DNA from: Lucinisca nassula
Lineage: Eukaryota > Mollusca > Bivalvia > Lucinida > Lucinidae
Direction: 5' to 3'
NCBI GenBank assembly: GCA_963580285.1
Contig: OY757011.1
Location: 118,043,037-118,107,036, forward strand
Length of the DNA: 64,000 nt
Notes under the pieces: model-generated
Database searches by the model: none
Told to the model about the DNA's origin: nothing
What the model saw: only the letters and a program-made list of their open reading frames with translations
Translations under genes and position numbers: made by a program
In this document: positions 1-10,641 of the stretch, one piece after another
Position numbering within the stretch: position 1 is the stretch's first letter
Layout: every line of letters starts with the position of its first letter

Positions 1-292
1 AGATCCGATCGAAACTGAAGGGGCTACGGTGATGACAAGCATTTTCCCATTGTAAGTCTATGGGACCTTGTGATTGCCATAGCAACCGAAGTTTTCATGC
101 GATTTCAAAAAAAAGCTTATGTCATCAATGCCCCACCAGAGGCATGCTACAGATGGGAAATGATTGAGATCAGCCGGCAGGCTGCAGAGATATAGCTGCT
201 CAAAAGTGTGGGCGGCCGGACAACAGACAGACTGACGACGGAATACCCACTATACTATAAGCTCCCCTGGAGCCTTCAGCCCAGGTCAGCTA
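1..292 (+). mobile_element. 3' end of a rolling-circle-type (HINE/pearl-like) element
   Basis: The sequence ends AGCTCCCCTGGAGCC...GGTCAGCTAAAA, the 3' stem-loop plus TAAAA pattern seen on many elements here. It is preceded by a CAGACAGACTGACGACGG microsatellite, and further upstream by the same tail text (CAACCGAAGTTTTCAT..., ATGGGAAATGATTGAGATC) found in other members. The 5' part lies before base 1. Confidence 0.6.
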
Positions 293-299
293 AAAATCA

Positions 300-640
300 A
301 CATGCAAATATCCACGTCACTTAGATGCCTCCCATCACGTTTCAGTTTAATTTTACCTTTGGTTCAAGAGGAGATGTCATTTGAAAAATTTCAAGATGGC
401 TGACATTGCGGCCATCTTGGATATAGGAACGGACTGTGTCACCCTGATGCCTCCCATCAAGTTTCAGCTCAATTCGAAGTTTGGGTGGGGAGATACCGTT
501 TGAAGAATTTCAAGGTGGCCACCATAGCGTCCATCATGGAAATCAGAACAGAACCATTTTAGCAAATCTGAATCTCCATGTCACCAGGGTGCCTTCCACC
601 AGGTATCCGGGTTGAGAGATGTCGAAAATGTGAAAAGTTA
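300..640 (+). repeat. Decayed tandem repeat, about 125-140 bp unit
   Basis: Three imperfect units can be followed by the recurring text GATGCCTCCCATCA (325, 448) and a diverged copy near 590. Each carries GGAGATGTCATTTGAA-like and GGCCATCTTGGA-like blocks related to the tail modules of the larger elements. No gene is visible. Confidence 0.5.
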
Positions 641-757
641 GCATCGGATAGAAGGATGGATGGATGTTGTGCTCATTACATAGAATTCTTATATGATGCA
701 TTGCAGTCAGATCTCTACATTAAATGGGTTTTGAGGGGTACTCATTACACAGTCCTG

Positions 758-970
758 TTAACCCTTATCTTGCTGTTCACGACAAGCCCTATCTTTGTAA
801 ACAATGTAGATACAGATCAGATGGCTTCTGAAGAAGCCATCTGATCAGGATGTACACTGTTTGCCATTCAGTTTATGAATTTGTAGCAATAAATTACATC
901 AAGTAATTTGATTGGTTGATAGACAGAAATGGGTGTGGCTTAAATGAATATTCAGCAAGATAAGGGTTAA
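758..970. mobile_element. TTAA-flanked MITE (piggyBac-like), family 1
   Basis: Terminal inverted repeats TTAACCCTTATCTTGCTG and CAGCAAGATAAGGGTTAA bound a 213-bp element with an internal palindrome around CAGATGGCTTCTGAAG. TTAA plus CCC ends are the hallmark of piggyBac-type elements. No coding capacity. Confidence 0.8.
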
Positions 971-1036
971 CATGATGCAAAGCAGCAGATATGCTGACAA
1001 CTGCAATGTGAAGCTCAGTATAATCTTTTGAAAAAA

Positions 1037-2290
1037 ATTAGGGCCAATATGGCCTTGGATCACTCACCTGATCCATATAGTACAAAGGAAAATGTAGATA
1101 ATATATGGTGGAGTAGAGAGTTTGAACAATTCTGGTTGAGACAAGGAACATTTCATTGAAACTATTTCAAAATCAGTCTGGCTGTCTAGGAGTAGAAGTC
1201 ATTTTGAGGTTTCTATTTTGTGGTTTGAGATTTTTAGCTCTGGTAGCCATCATGGTCAGTGAAGCAAAATATTTTGGGCAATTTTGTTAGAGGGTCACCA
1301 CATTCCTATAAAACTGCTTCTTTTTATAGGAAGTATTTAAAAATTTTTCCTATTTTAAGTTCTTACTCAGCAGAATGGAACAATAGGAAAAATTTTGACA
1401 GATGGTCTCGTCACCCAAAAAAGATTCCTTTGAAATTATTTATTAGAGTGGAACGATTTATAAGCAATTATGATAAAGGGTCACCCTAAGGAACATGCCT
1501 GTGAAATTATTTCAAAATCCATTCACGGGTTAAGGAGCAGAAGTCATTTAGAAGTTTTTCTATTTTAGCTCTGGAGGTCATCTTATTCATCCAAGCAGAA
1601 CAGTTCAAGCAATTTTGGTAGAGGGTCACTCAAGGAACATTCCTAGGAAATTATTTCAAAATCCATCCACTGGTTAAGTAGCAGAAGTCTTTAAAAGGTT
1701 TTTCTATATTTAGCACTGGTGGCCATCATTTTCCGCCAAGCTATTTTGGTAGAGGACAACTCAGGGAATGTTCCTGTGAAATTATTTCGAAATCCATCCA
1801 CTGGTTAAGCAGGAGAAGTCATTTAAAAGTTTTCTATTTTTAGCTCTGGTGGCCATCTTGCTCATCCGAGCAGAACAGTTTGGACAATTTTGGTAGCGGT
1901 TACCCAAGCAATATTCCTGTGAAATCATTTTGAAATTAGGCCAGTGGCCTAGGAGATGGCATTTAAAGGTTTTTTTCTGATTTTTTTCTCTAGTTTTAGC
2001 TTTGATGGCCATCTTATTTGGCCGAGCAAAACCATTTGGGCAATTTTGGTAGATTGTCACCAAAGGAACATTCATGTAAAATTATTTCAAAATCCGTTCA
2101 CCAGTTAAGAGGAGATATCTTTAAAAGTACATTCTTGACAGACGTGGAAACGTTTTCTATTTTTAGCTCTGGTGGCCATCTTATTCATCCGAGCAGAAAA
2201 GTTTGGGCAATTTTGATAGAAGATCACCCAAGGAATATTCCTGTGAAATTATTTTGAAACTGGGCCAGTGGCCTAGGATGAGATAGTGTT
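1037..2290 (+). repeat. Degenerate element with a 125-165 bp tandem array
   Basis: The left edge (GGGCCAATATGGCCTTGGATCACTCACCTGATCC, 1045 onward) resembles the AACAAGAGGGCC start of other elements. The body has about seven units recognised by GGCCATCTTATTCATCC-like text (1567, 1721, 1850, 2007, 2172) and AATTTTGGTAGAGGGTCAC. Spacing is irregular and no 3' stem-loop is seen. Short open frames here are by-products of the array. Confidence 0.5.
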
Positions 2291-2690
2291 TTAAGGTTAT
2301 TGTTTTTTGTTTTTTTTTTTTTTTTTCATTTTTGAAAGTTGATTTTTGAAATCAAGTTTCTATGCCATTACATTTCTACTTCCGGTACTAGACCGCGTTA
2401 CTCCACTTCCGCTGTTCGTTCGCTGCATAAAATAGTCCAAAGGAACTCTTGAAAAAATAATTTTGCAGGCATGGAACGTCTTTCATAATATTTCATTTTT
2501 CGAGACTTTATACGGATTGACTATAAATGGGCACAGAAAGACATATTCTGAAAAGAAAACAATACTCTGGGACTATTTTCCTACGCGCTTTCCGATATTT
2601 ATGTTTTACTCTTTCATCCCAGAGTTTCTGAACAGGACTCTTCTCGCTTTAAATATATTATTATAGAAAGGTATTTCTGATTAGTTAACT
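2291..2690. other. No feature recognised
   Basis: A T-rich stretch, then non-repeated sequence around ACTTCCGGTACTAGACCGCG. No exon, RNA gene or element was recognised on either strand. Confidence 0.4.
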
Positions 2691-2860
2691 GACATAATGG
2701 CAAACAGTGTGCATCTAGATTCTGGCGAGACATGCTGGCTGGTGAAGACACCGATCAGATGCTACATTCTGTGGCCTCTAATCTGTCTTAACTGTTTCCG
2801 AATGTCCCAATATTGAAAGCATTGGCATTTATGGGTTAATGTTTTTAGGACCGAATAAAC
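2691..2860. mobile_element. Eroded palindromic MITE remnant
   Basis: GCAAACAGTGTGCAT, GATCAGATGCTACATTCTG and a diverged AACTGTTTCC keep the order of the palindromic core of the TTAA MITEs. Ends are lost. Confidence 0.4.
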
Positions 2861-2907
2861 ATACATGTATTTTAATTCACCAGTTTGCGGCGTCTGATCA
2901 GGGTCAT

Positions 2908-5900
2908 CATGAAAACACGCCTATATAATTTTGACCCCCTTGAACCCTACTTTTATACTGTAAAACTGGGGTTTACAGGGGTAAACCTTATTTTTCTTAT
3001 TTCTGCTCTAAAATATAGATTGTGGATACTCGTTAGAACCGCCTCGATGAGGCGGTTCTAACATGTACCCACTATCTATATTTTGAGCAGATATAAGAAA
3101 CAAGAGGGCCATGATGGCCCTGGATCGCTCACCTGATCCATAGTGTAACAAGTGGGCCCCAGAGAGGGCCATTATTGGCCCCAGGGCTTTAATGTACATA
3201 ATGTTGAGGGAGGTCTTAAAGGTGAAGCTTCATACCAAACATCAACAAAGGCTAAAATTTGAACAATCTTGTCAAAGGTCCACTAGATGAAGCTACACAT
3301 CAAATATCAAAGACCTGGGCCTAGCGGTTTCAGAGAAGAAGATTTTTAAAGATTTTGCCTATATAAGCCTATGTAAAATCAAAGGGCCCCGGGACAGGGG
3401 CATTTTTTGCCCCAGCACTATAGTTTGAACAATCTTGGTAGGGGTCCACTAGATGAAGCTTCATACCAAATATCAAAGTTCTGGGCCTTGTGGTTTCAGA
3501 GAAGAAGATTTTTAAAGATTTTCCCTATATAAGCCTATGTAAAACCAAAGGGCCCCGTGGCAGGGGGGGATTTTTTGTCCCAGCACTATAATTTGAACAA
3601 TCTTGGTAGGGGTCCACTAGACGAAGCTTCATACCAAATATCAAAGTCCTGGGCCTTGTGGTTTCAGAGAAGAAGATTTTTAAAGATTTTCCCTATATAA
3701 GCCTATGTAAAACCAAAGGGCCCCGGGGCAGAGGCATTTTTGGCCCCAGCACTAAAATTGGAACAATCTTGGTAGGGGTCCACTAGATGAAGCTTCATAC
3801 CAAATATCAAAGTCCTGGGCCTTGTGGTTTTAGAGAAGAAAATTTTTAAAGATTTTCCCTATATAAGCCTATGTAAAACCAAAGGGCCCCGTGGCGGGGG
3901 CATTTTTGGCCCCAGCACTATAATTTGAACAATCTTGGTAGGGGTCCACTAGATGAAGCTTCATACCAAATATATAAGACCTGGGCCTTGTGGTTTCAGA
4001 GAAGAAGATTTTTAAAAATTTTCCCTATATAAGCCAATGTAAAAGCAAAGGGCCCCGTGGCGGGGGCATTTTTGTCCCAGCACTAAAATTTGAACAATCT
4101 TGGTAGGGGTCCACTAGATGAAGCTTCATACCAAATATCAAAGTCCTGGGCCTTGTGGTTTCAGAAAAGAAAATTTTTAAAGATTTTCCCTATATAAGCC
4201 CATGTAAAACCAAAGGGCCCCGTGGCGGGGGCATTTTTTGTCCCAGCACTAAAATTTGAACAATCTTGGTAGGGGTCCACTAGATGAAGCTTCATACCAA
4301 ATATCAAAGACCTGGGCCTTGTGGTTTCAGAGAAGAAGATTTTTTAAGATTTTCCCTATATAAGCCTATGTAAAACCAAAGGGCCCCGGGGCGGGGGCAT
4401 TTTTGGCCCCAGCACTGTAATTTGAACAATCTTGGTAGGGGTCAACTAGATGAAGCTTCATACCAAATATCAAAGACCTGGGCCTTGTGGTTTCAGAGAA
4501 GAAGATTTTTAAAGATTTTCCCTATATAAGCCAATGTAAAACCAAAGGGCCCCGTGGCGGGGGCATTTTTTGTCCCAGCACTATAATTTGAACAATCTTG
4601 GTAGGGGTCCACTAGATGAAGCTTCATACCAAATATCAAAGTCCTGGGCCTTGTGGTTTCAGAGTAGAAGATTTTTGAAGATTTTCCCTATATAAGCCTA
4701 TGTAAAACCAAAGGGCCCTGGGGCGGGGGCATTTTTGGCCCCAGCACTATAATTTGAACAATCTTGGTAGGGGTCCACTAGATGAAGCTTCATACCAAAT
4801 ATCAAAGACCTGGGCCTTGTGGTTTCAGAGAAGAAGATTTTTAAAGATTTTCCCTATATAAGCCAATGTAAAACCAAAGGGCCCCGTGGCGGGGGCATTT
4901 TTCGTCCCAGCACTCAAATTTGAACAATCTTGGTAGGGGTCCACTAGATGAAGCTTCATACCAAATATCAAAGTCCTGGGCCTTGTGGTTTCAGAGAAGA
5001 AGATTTTTAAAGATTTTCCCTATATAAGCCTATGTAAAACCAAAGGGCCCCCGTGCGGGGGCATTTTTGGCCCCAGCACTATAATTTGAACAATCTTGGT
5101 AGGGGTCCACTAGATGAAGCTTCATACCAAATAACAAAGACCTGGGCCTTGTGGTTTCAGAGAAGAAGATTTTTTAAGTTTTTGGTGAAAAAAATCTGTT
5201 TTTGGCTCCTGTGACCTAGATGTGCAACGGACCGGAACCATTTGACCCATATTCAAACTTGACCGAGATATTGTCATGATGATCATTCTGAGCAAGTTTG
5301 ATTAAGATTGGACCAAAATTGTGGCCCCTAGGGTGTTCACAAGGTTTTTATATGATTTGACCCGCTGACCTACTTTTTAACCCGATATGACCCATATTCG
5401 AACTGGACTGAAATATTGTCACAATGGTCATTCTGAGCAAGTTTCATGATAATTGGACCAAAACAGTGGCCTTCAGAGTGTTCACAAGGTTTTTCTATGA
5501 TTTGACCTACTGACCTACTTTTTGACCGGACATGACCCATATTCGAACTTGACCAAGATATTGTCATGATGATCATTCTGAGCAAGTTTGATTATGATTG
5601 GACCAAAATTGTGGCCTCTAGGGTGTTCACAAGGTTTTTCTATGATTTGACCCGCTGACCTACTTTTTAAGCCGACATGATCCATATTCAAACTTCACTA
5701 AAATATTGTCACAATGATCATTCTGAGCAAGTTTGATGATGATTGGACCAAAATTGTGGCCTCTCGAGTGTTCACAAGGTTTTTCTATGATTTGACCTAC
5801 TGACCTACTTTTTTACCCGACATGACCCAAATTCGAACTTGACCGAGATATTGTCATGATTATCATTCTGAGCAAGTTTGATGATAATTGGACCAAAACT

Positions 5901-6136
5901 GTGGCCTCTAGTGTGTTCACAAGAAAAAGTTTACGCACGGACGACGCACGACGGACGACGGACGACGGACGACGCACGACGCACGACGCACGACGACGCC
6001 GGACATCTTACTGTCACAAAAGCTCACCATGACCTTCGGTCAGGTGAGCTAAAAAATCACAATTTTCATCTTGAATGTTTTGTTTTTTTCGGCGGTAATA
6101 TTTACAATTTATTAGTATAGGCGTGTTTTTGTAATG
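2908..6136. mobile_element. TIR/foldback element (copy 1) split by a rolling-circle-type element
   Basis: Inverted termini (CATGAAAACACGCCTATATA at left, TATAGGCGTGTTTTTGTAATG-like at right) enclose about 190 bp plus 80 bp of element sequence. Inside is a foldback hairpin at about 2995-3096, built on GGATACTCGTTAGAACCGCC and its complement. The element at 3097-6053 is inserted right after the hairpin. Two more copies occur at 43733-46574 (also filled) and 49445-50100 (empty at that point). Confidence 0.75.
3097..6053 (+). mobile_element. Rolling-circle-type non-autonomous element, CTCACCTGA family (element 1)
   Basis: Begins AACAAGAGGGCCATGATGGC (a 5' stem-loop), then TCGCTCACCTGATCC. Ends with an ACGACGG-type microsatellite (5938-5998) and the stem-loop CTCACCATGACCTTCGGTC AGGTGAGC followed by TAAAA. 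The core has two arrays: eleven 166-bp units (about 3260-5180, marked by GAACAATCTTGGTAGGGGTC) and five 145-bp units (about 5225-5925, marked by GATCATTCTGAGCAAG). There is no open frame. Architecture fits Helentron-derived HINE/DINE-1 and bivalve pearl elements. Insertion lies in an A-run without target duplication. Confidence 0.8.
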
Positions 6137-6216
6137 TATAATGTCTAAATCAAATAGTTGAAAAATGATTTTTTTTTTCGACAAGTTATTCTCCTTTTAT
6201 GTCCGGACCCCCGAAG

Positions 6217-6523
6217 CGGCCCCCGCCCATCGGGGCTTGAAGAAATATATTGGCTGTATGATGCTTCCATGCAGAGCTGAAACCGACCCGCACACGAGTA
6301 CTGGTAAACCGCTTAGAGGATCTAAGCCTGCCCGTGCAGGCAAAGCGATGTGTGTCGGCCCATCTTTGCTTATAAACCCTATTGCTTTCATTGGGCGGCA
6401 GGGCTTGAGATGTCATTTCCTCTCAATGTCGGGTAAAAGTCCCACAAAATTGGAAGCAACGTCTCCAAAATGACCTTACAGTGTTGATGGGGACGTTAAC
6501 CCTCAAATTAAACAAACAAAACC
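6217..6523 (+). mobile_element. SINE-A copy 1
   Basis: Full-length copy starting near a CCCCGCCCATCGGGG hairpin, with the central block CTGGTAAACCGCTTAGAGG and the 3' end GACGTTAAC...AAACAAACAAAAC. It is flanked by an imperfect duplication, GACCCCCGAAG (6206-6216) and GACCCCCCGAAG (6524-6535), consistent with target-primed insertion. Confidence 0.8.
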
Positions 6524-6535
6524 GACCCCCCGAAG

Positions 6536-6999
6536 GAACATAGCACCAAGCGGCTGCACAACGTATGTGGGTGAGGCAAAGGTGATGTTATCTTGTGTCA
6601 CTGGGGAGCCCGGCTGATACTGACTTACATTTGGGCAAGGCTTGCTGTCCTTGCAGCAGATAACGGTAGAAAGTGTTATTATATCTTCTGTTTCTACACT
6701 ACCATTCACTCTGTCCCTCACTCTCATCTCCTATACTATCTCTTCTATCTCTTCCCCTCCCCCTTTCTCTTGGAGAAGACAAAAATGATCCACAGGGGTT
6801 GACCTGTCATTAAACTCAAAACAATAGACGAATCATTGTTTTTTACTTCGTCGAATTTTTTAACCCTCTTGGACCTTGTCAACAAAATATCTGGATAACT
6901 GCTTGATCTACGACTGACATAATGTATAATAATTATTCCTCATGAATCAACTTTCCTCAGTACTTTCAGTACTTTGATTTTTTTTTTATTTTTAGCTCT
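6536..6999. other. No gene recognised; single-copy intron sequence
   Basis: Contains small open frames on both strands but no recognisable protein motif. A search for the next ACSL exon on the minus strand found no match here. Confidence 0.4.
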
Positions 7000-7198
7000 C
7001 ATGGCAATTTGTTCAGCAGACCAGAACCATTTTAATTAATTAGGTAACTCTGGTAGAAAAGGAAAATTTCTGTAAAATTGTTTCAAAATCCATACACCGG
7101 TTAAGGAGGAGATGTCTTTTAAGAGAATTGTTGACAGATGGACGAAGCGCAGTGAGCAGTCACAAAAGCACACTATGTCACTAAGTGACAGGCGTAAA
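7000..7198 (+). mobile_element. 3'-end fragment of a rolling-circle-type element
   Basis: The tail module (CACCGGTTAAGGAGGAGATG) is followed by a degenerate microsatellite and the 3' stem-loop TGTCACTAAGTGACAGGCGTAAAA. The 5' part is missing. Confidence 0.6.
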
Positions 7199-7304
7199 AC
7201 ATTGAATTGGGTGTGGCTGAATTTAACTTTTTAGAAAAAAAAAGTGATTTTTTTTTAATTTTTGTTTGTTTTGTTCTGGATATTAACAGCCAATTTCCTG
7301 AGCA

Positions 7305-7505
7305 TGGTTAGTCCTACCCATCTCAAAGTGTAACCATTTACCTTGACCTTTAGGTGTCTGGTTTTATTCACTAAAATTTTTTGGAAAGTGCCTGAACTCT
7401 TTACAAACAGTGAAGGCCCAGTAAATGTGGCATCTGATCATGGCCTGCACTGTTTGATAGTATCCCATTTTGGAGTTTCCAACACAGAATGGGTCAAAGC
7501 ACTCC
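7305..7505. mobile_element. TTAA MITE family 2 remnant
   Basis: Keeps ACAAACAGTGAAGGCCCAGT and GGCCTGCACTGTTTGATAG around an eroded palindromic centre (GGCATCTGATCATGGCC). Terminal repeats are diverged. Confidence 0.55.
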
Positions 7506-7724
7506 ACAAAACTGCAAAGCAGAGCACTTCTATTGATTTTTTGTTTCTTAGTTTTTATAGAGGTCAGGCTCGACACTTCATGTAAATACAGCCGAACTTC
7601 GATGGCTCGAACACCGATGGCTCGTTTACCATGGCTGAGTCGAACACGTTTTGAGTCCCTAGGGAATTCCTCTGCATAAGAAAAAGTGTGGGATAATTAA
7701 GGAGATTTTCGACTTTTATCTTGC

Positions 7725-7797
7725 AAATGTATGCTGTGTGTACTCATTAGAATCGCCTCAATGAGGCGATTCTAATGAGTACACACAGCATACATTT
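7725..7797. repeat. 36-bp perfect inverted repeat with a 1-nt spacer
   Basis: The left arm, 7725-7760, from AAATGTATGCTGTGTG to ATTAGAATCGCCTCA, is matched base for base by 7762-7797 in reverse complement. It belongs to a hairpin family built on TACTCGTTAGAACCGCCTC, also seen at 2995-3096, 10218-10275, 43855-43900, 49855-50020 and 58265-58350. Confidence 0.85.
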
Positions 7798-7825
7798 ATG
7801 TTACAGAACACCGAAAAGAAGTCCA

Positions 7826-9644
7826 ACTAGAAATGTGTCCAGACGACACAGATGCCCCCGCCAAGGGCCCCGCCTTACCCCGAAAATCCATGTTGCAACA
7901 AAATTTTCTAAGTGTGTGACCTTGTCATCAGGAACATTTGTGAGAAGTTATATTGAAATTGGTGAAAAAATGTAAGCGCTAGTGCAATGACAAAGTTTTT
8001 CTAAAAATAGCCACAGTGACCTTGACCTTGAAAGTCGAACTCGCTCGAGGTATTGTCATAAGGAACATTTGTGTGAAGTTATATTGAAATCAGTGAAGAA
8101 ATGTAGTCACTAGAGCGATGACAAAGTTTTTCTAAAAATAGCCACAGCGACCTTGACCTTGAGAGTCGAAATTGCTCGAGATATTGTCATAAGGAACATT
8201 TGTGTGAAATTATATTGAAATCGGTGAAGAAATGTAAGCGCTAGAGCGATGACAAAGTTTTTCTAAAAATAGCCCACAGTGACCTTGACCTTGAAAGTGG
8301 AACTTGCTAGAAATATTGTCATAAGGAACATCTGTGTGAAGTAATATTGAAATTGGTGAAAAAATGTAAGCGCTAGAGCAATGACAAAGTTTTTCTAAAA
8401 ATAGCCACAGTGACCTTGACCTTGAAAGTCAAGCTCGTTCAAGGTATTGTCATAAGGAACATTTGTGTGAAGTTATTTTGAAACCAGTGAAGAAATGCAG
8501 GCGCAGGACGATGACAAAGATTTTCTAAAAATAGCCAGAGTGACCTTGACCTTGAAAGTAAAACTCGTTCGAGGTATTGTCATAAGGAACATTTGTGTGA
8601 AGTTATATTGAAATCAGTGAAGAAATATAGACGCTAGAGCTATGTTGTGCGAGGGGATAATTAAAATTTTTTATTAAGTCTGTGACCTTGACCTTGAGCT
8701 CATGGGCATGGGTGGGGGTATCGCTGAATAAAAAGGACAGGTATACCAAATATCAACTCAATCCATCGCACAATTTGGAAAATATCAACTCTTAAAATAT
8801 CTAATTAAAAATTTCTAAGTCTGTGACCTTGACCTTGAAGCCATAGGCATGAGTGGGGGTATTGCCAAATAAATATTTGGACCTGTGTCTATCATCATAG
8901 CATACATAAGCCAAATCCATAATATAGTTTGGAAAATTTGAGATTTTTTAAATCTTTCACATTAAAATTGTCTAAGTCTGTGACCTTGACCTTGAGGTCA
9001 TAGGCATGGGTGGGGGTATTGCTGAATAAAACATTGTACCTATATCTATCATCATATGAACCAAAGCCATCATAAAAGTTCAGGTTCTACCAGGTACAAA
9101 TACCTTAACTGGAGTCTTTAACATGGGAAATTTCTAAGTCCATGACCTTGACCTTGAGGCCATGGGCATGGGTGGGGGTATCCCTGAATAAAACTTTTGA
9201 CCTATATCTATAATCATACCAAATATGAACAAATTCCATCTAACGGTTTGGAAAATATGAGTTCTAAAATGATCAAGTCTACCTGTTACAAAAACCTTAA
9301 CCTGAGTCTTTAACATTGAAAATTTATAAGTCTGTGACCTTGACCTTGAGGTCCCAGGCATGGGTGGGGTATTGCTTAATAAAACTTTGGACCTATATCT
9401 ATCATCATACCAAAGATGAACCAGTTCCATCAAATGGTTAGGAAAATATGAGTTCTAAAAGTTCAGGCTCTACCTGTTACAAAAACTTTAACCTGAGGTT
9501 ACAGGATCACGTACGTACGTACGTATGTACGTACGTACGCACACACACACGTACAGACGGACGTACACATGTACGCACGTACGCACGTACGGAAAACCCA
9601 AAAACTATATGCCCCCGGCATCATATGATGCGGGGGCATAAAAA
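7826..9644 (+). mobile_element. Rolling-circle-type element, ATGCCCCCG family
   Basis: Begins ACTAGAAATGTGTCCAGACG with a short stem-loop, then GATGCCCCCGCC. Ends with the stem-loop ATGCCCCCGGCATC / GATGCGGGGGCAT followed by AAAA. The first core array (about 8010-8640) has ~130-bp units with AAGGAACATTTGTGTGAAG. The second (about 8680-9470) has units of 135-195 bp with GCATGGGTGGGGGTAT. A GTACGTAC/CACA microsatellite (9505-9598) precedes the 3' hairpin. TGACCTTGACCTTGA recurs about ten times. Confidence 0.8.
9505..9598. repeat. ACGT/CGCA microsatellite
   Basis: A run of GTAC/ACGT tetranucleotides, then CA and ACGC units, lying just inside the 3' stem-loop of the element as in the other members. 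Confidence 0.85.
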
Positions 9645-9956
9645 TACCCCCGTTATGTTTTCTGGAAGTATGCAACAGTGGCTCGAACTACCGCTGTTTC
9701 GAACAAATTTCTATGGTCCCGAAGGGGTTCGAGCCATCTAAGTTCGACTGTAGCCTGCTCTGCACAGAATTCAGTTGGAATGACAAACCTCAATTTCTAT
9801 GAAAATTAAGAAATGAGAATGATAAAACAACTAGAGCACCCTCTTTATAAGGACAATATCTGTCCCCTAACATTTTGGCATTATAAAGAATTCACTGCTA
9901 TAAAGAATTCCAATAAAGGGCAGCCGAATAGGCTAAAAAAGGCCTTTTTCCCTTTT

Positions 9957-10197
9957 GGGGAATGGGAACACCTTGCAGATTTTTTCAGCCATTTTTCACA
10001 AGGAGACAACTTTTGGAACTTCCTGTTTGCTTTTCTATAAGCCCTGTCCCACTAAAAACTGGTCTTCTCTTAAAGGAAAGAATTTTGCTCCTCAGGAGCA
10101 AAACCTTTCCTTTAAGAATTGACCCCTAGGGATATGGGAGACAAAAATACTTTTGGAGGAGTTGCCGCCCCTGAAGATGTTCCCATTCCCCTTAAAT
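9957..10197. mobile_element. GGGGAATGGGAACACC MITE, copy 1
   Basis: The terminal repeats GGGGAATGGGAACACC and TGTTCCCATTCCCC (right flank TTAA) enclose an internal hairpin around AAAGGAAAGAATTTTGCTCC. Five copies occur in the window. Confidence 0.75.
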
Positions 10198-10217
10198 ACT
10201 CCATTAGTAACAAATAC

Positions 10218-10275
10218 TGTGGATATTTGTAAGAATCACCTTGGTTAGGCGATTCTAATAATTATTTGCAACTGT
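10218..10275. repeat. Hairpin-family palindrome (eroded)
   Basis: GTGGATATTTGTAAGAATCACC is followed by its imperfect complement GGCGATTCTAATAATTATTTGC, the same foldback family as 7725-7797. Confidence 0.6.
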
Positions 10276-10359
10276 TATATTTTTTTTTGGTATTATTTTT
10301 AGTTTTGATTTTATGGCCCTTTCATGATTATTTCACTCATATCGAGCTGATTGTTAACC

Positions 10360-10512
10360 AGAGGTGGGCGAAAACCAGAGGACCCGCAGAAAAAAACCAT
10401 CTGACCTTCCATTGTAGAACTTGGTGTCTCACATTTGACCCCCACAGTGGTGAGAGACCTAATGATTAAGAGTCAGTGCTCTTATCCACAAGCCAATGGA
10501 GGCCGAACTATT
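10360..10512 (-). mobile_element. tRNA-Lys-like SINE fragment
   Basis: The minus strand reads CCTCCATTGGCTTGTGGATAAGAGC and then GACTCTTAATCATTAGG, resembling the A box and the CTT anticodon arm of tRNA-Lys. A weak GGGGGTCAAAT stands where the B box should be. No duplications or tail are obvious. A fossil SINE head is more likely than a working tRNA gene. Confidence 0.45.
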
Positions 10513-10641
10513 ACATTAATCAAATTTGTTCATGGAGTAAATTGTCTTGAATATATATCTATTAATCTGTCTCATGTTCAGCAAAGGATTCACTCCACAA
10601 AATTGTCATTATGAGGAGTTTTGTATCAAATGTCCATATCA

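Larger units (their letters stand above)
7589..9750. mobile_element. TA-flanked MITE (pogo/mariner-like) holding a nested element
   Basis: The terminal inverted repeats CAGCCGAACTTCGATGGCTC and GAGCCATCTAAGTTCGACTG are flanked by TA (7587-7588 and 9751-9752), the target duplication of Tc1/mariner/pogo elements. Its sequence is split by the palindrome at 7725-7797 and the element at 7826-9644. Confidence 0.75.

Noticed and set aside
3260..5180. CRISPR array
   Set aside because: Units are 166 bp and continuous without unique spacers, in an intron-bearing animal genome.
6503..6727. Possible next ACSL exon on the minus strand
   Set aside because: Translation shows no similarity to the expected segment after exon E, and the frame begins in a SINE tail.
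9448..9741. 97-codon frame rich in Thr-Tyr-Val-Arg
   Set aside because: Translation of the ACGT microsatellite.
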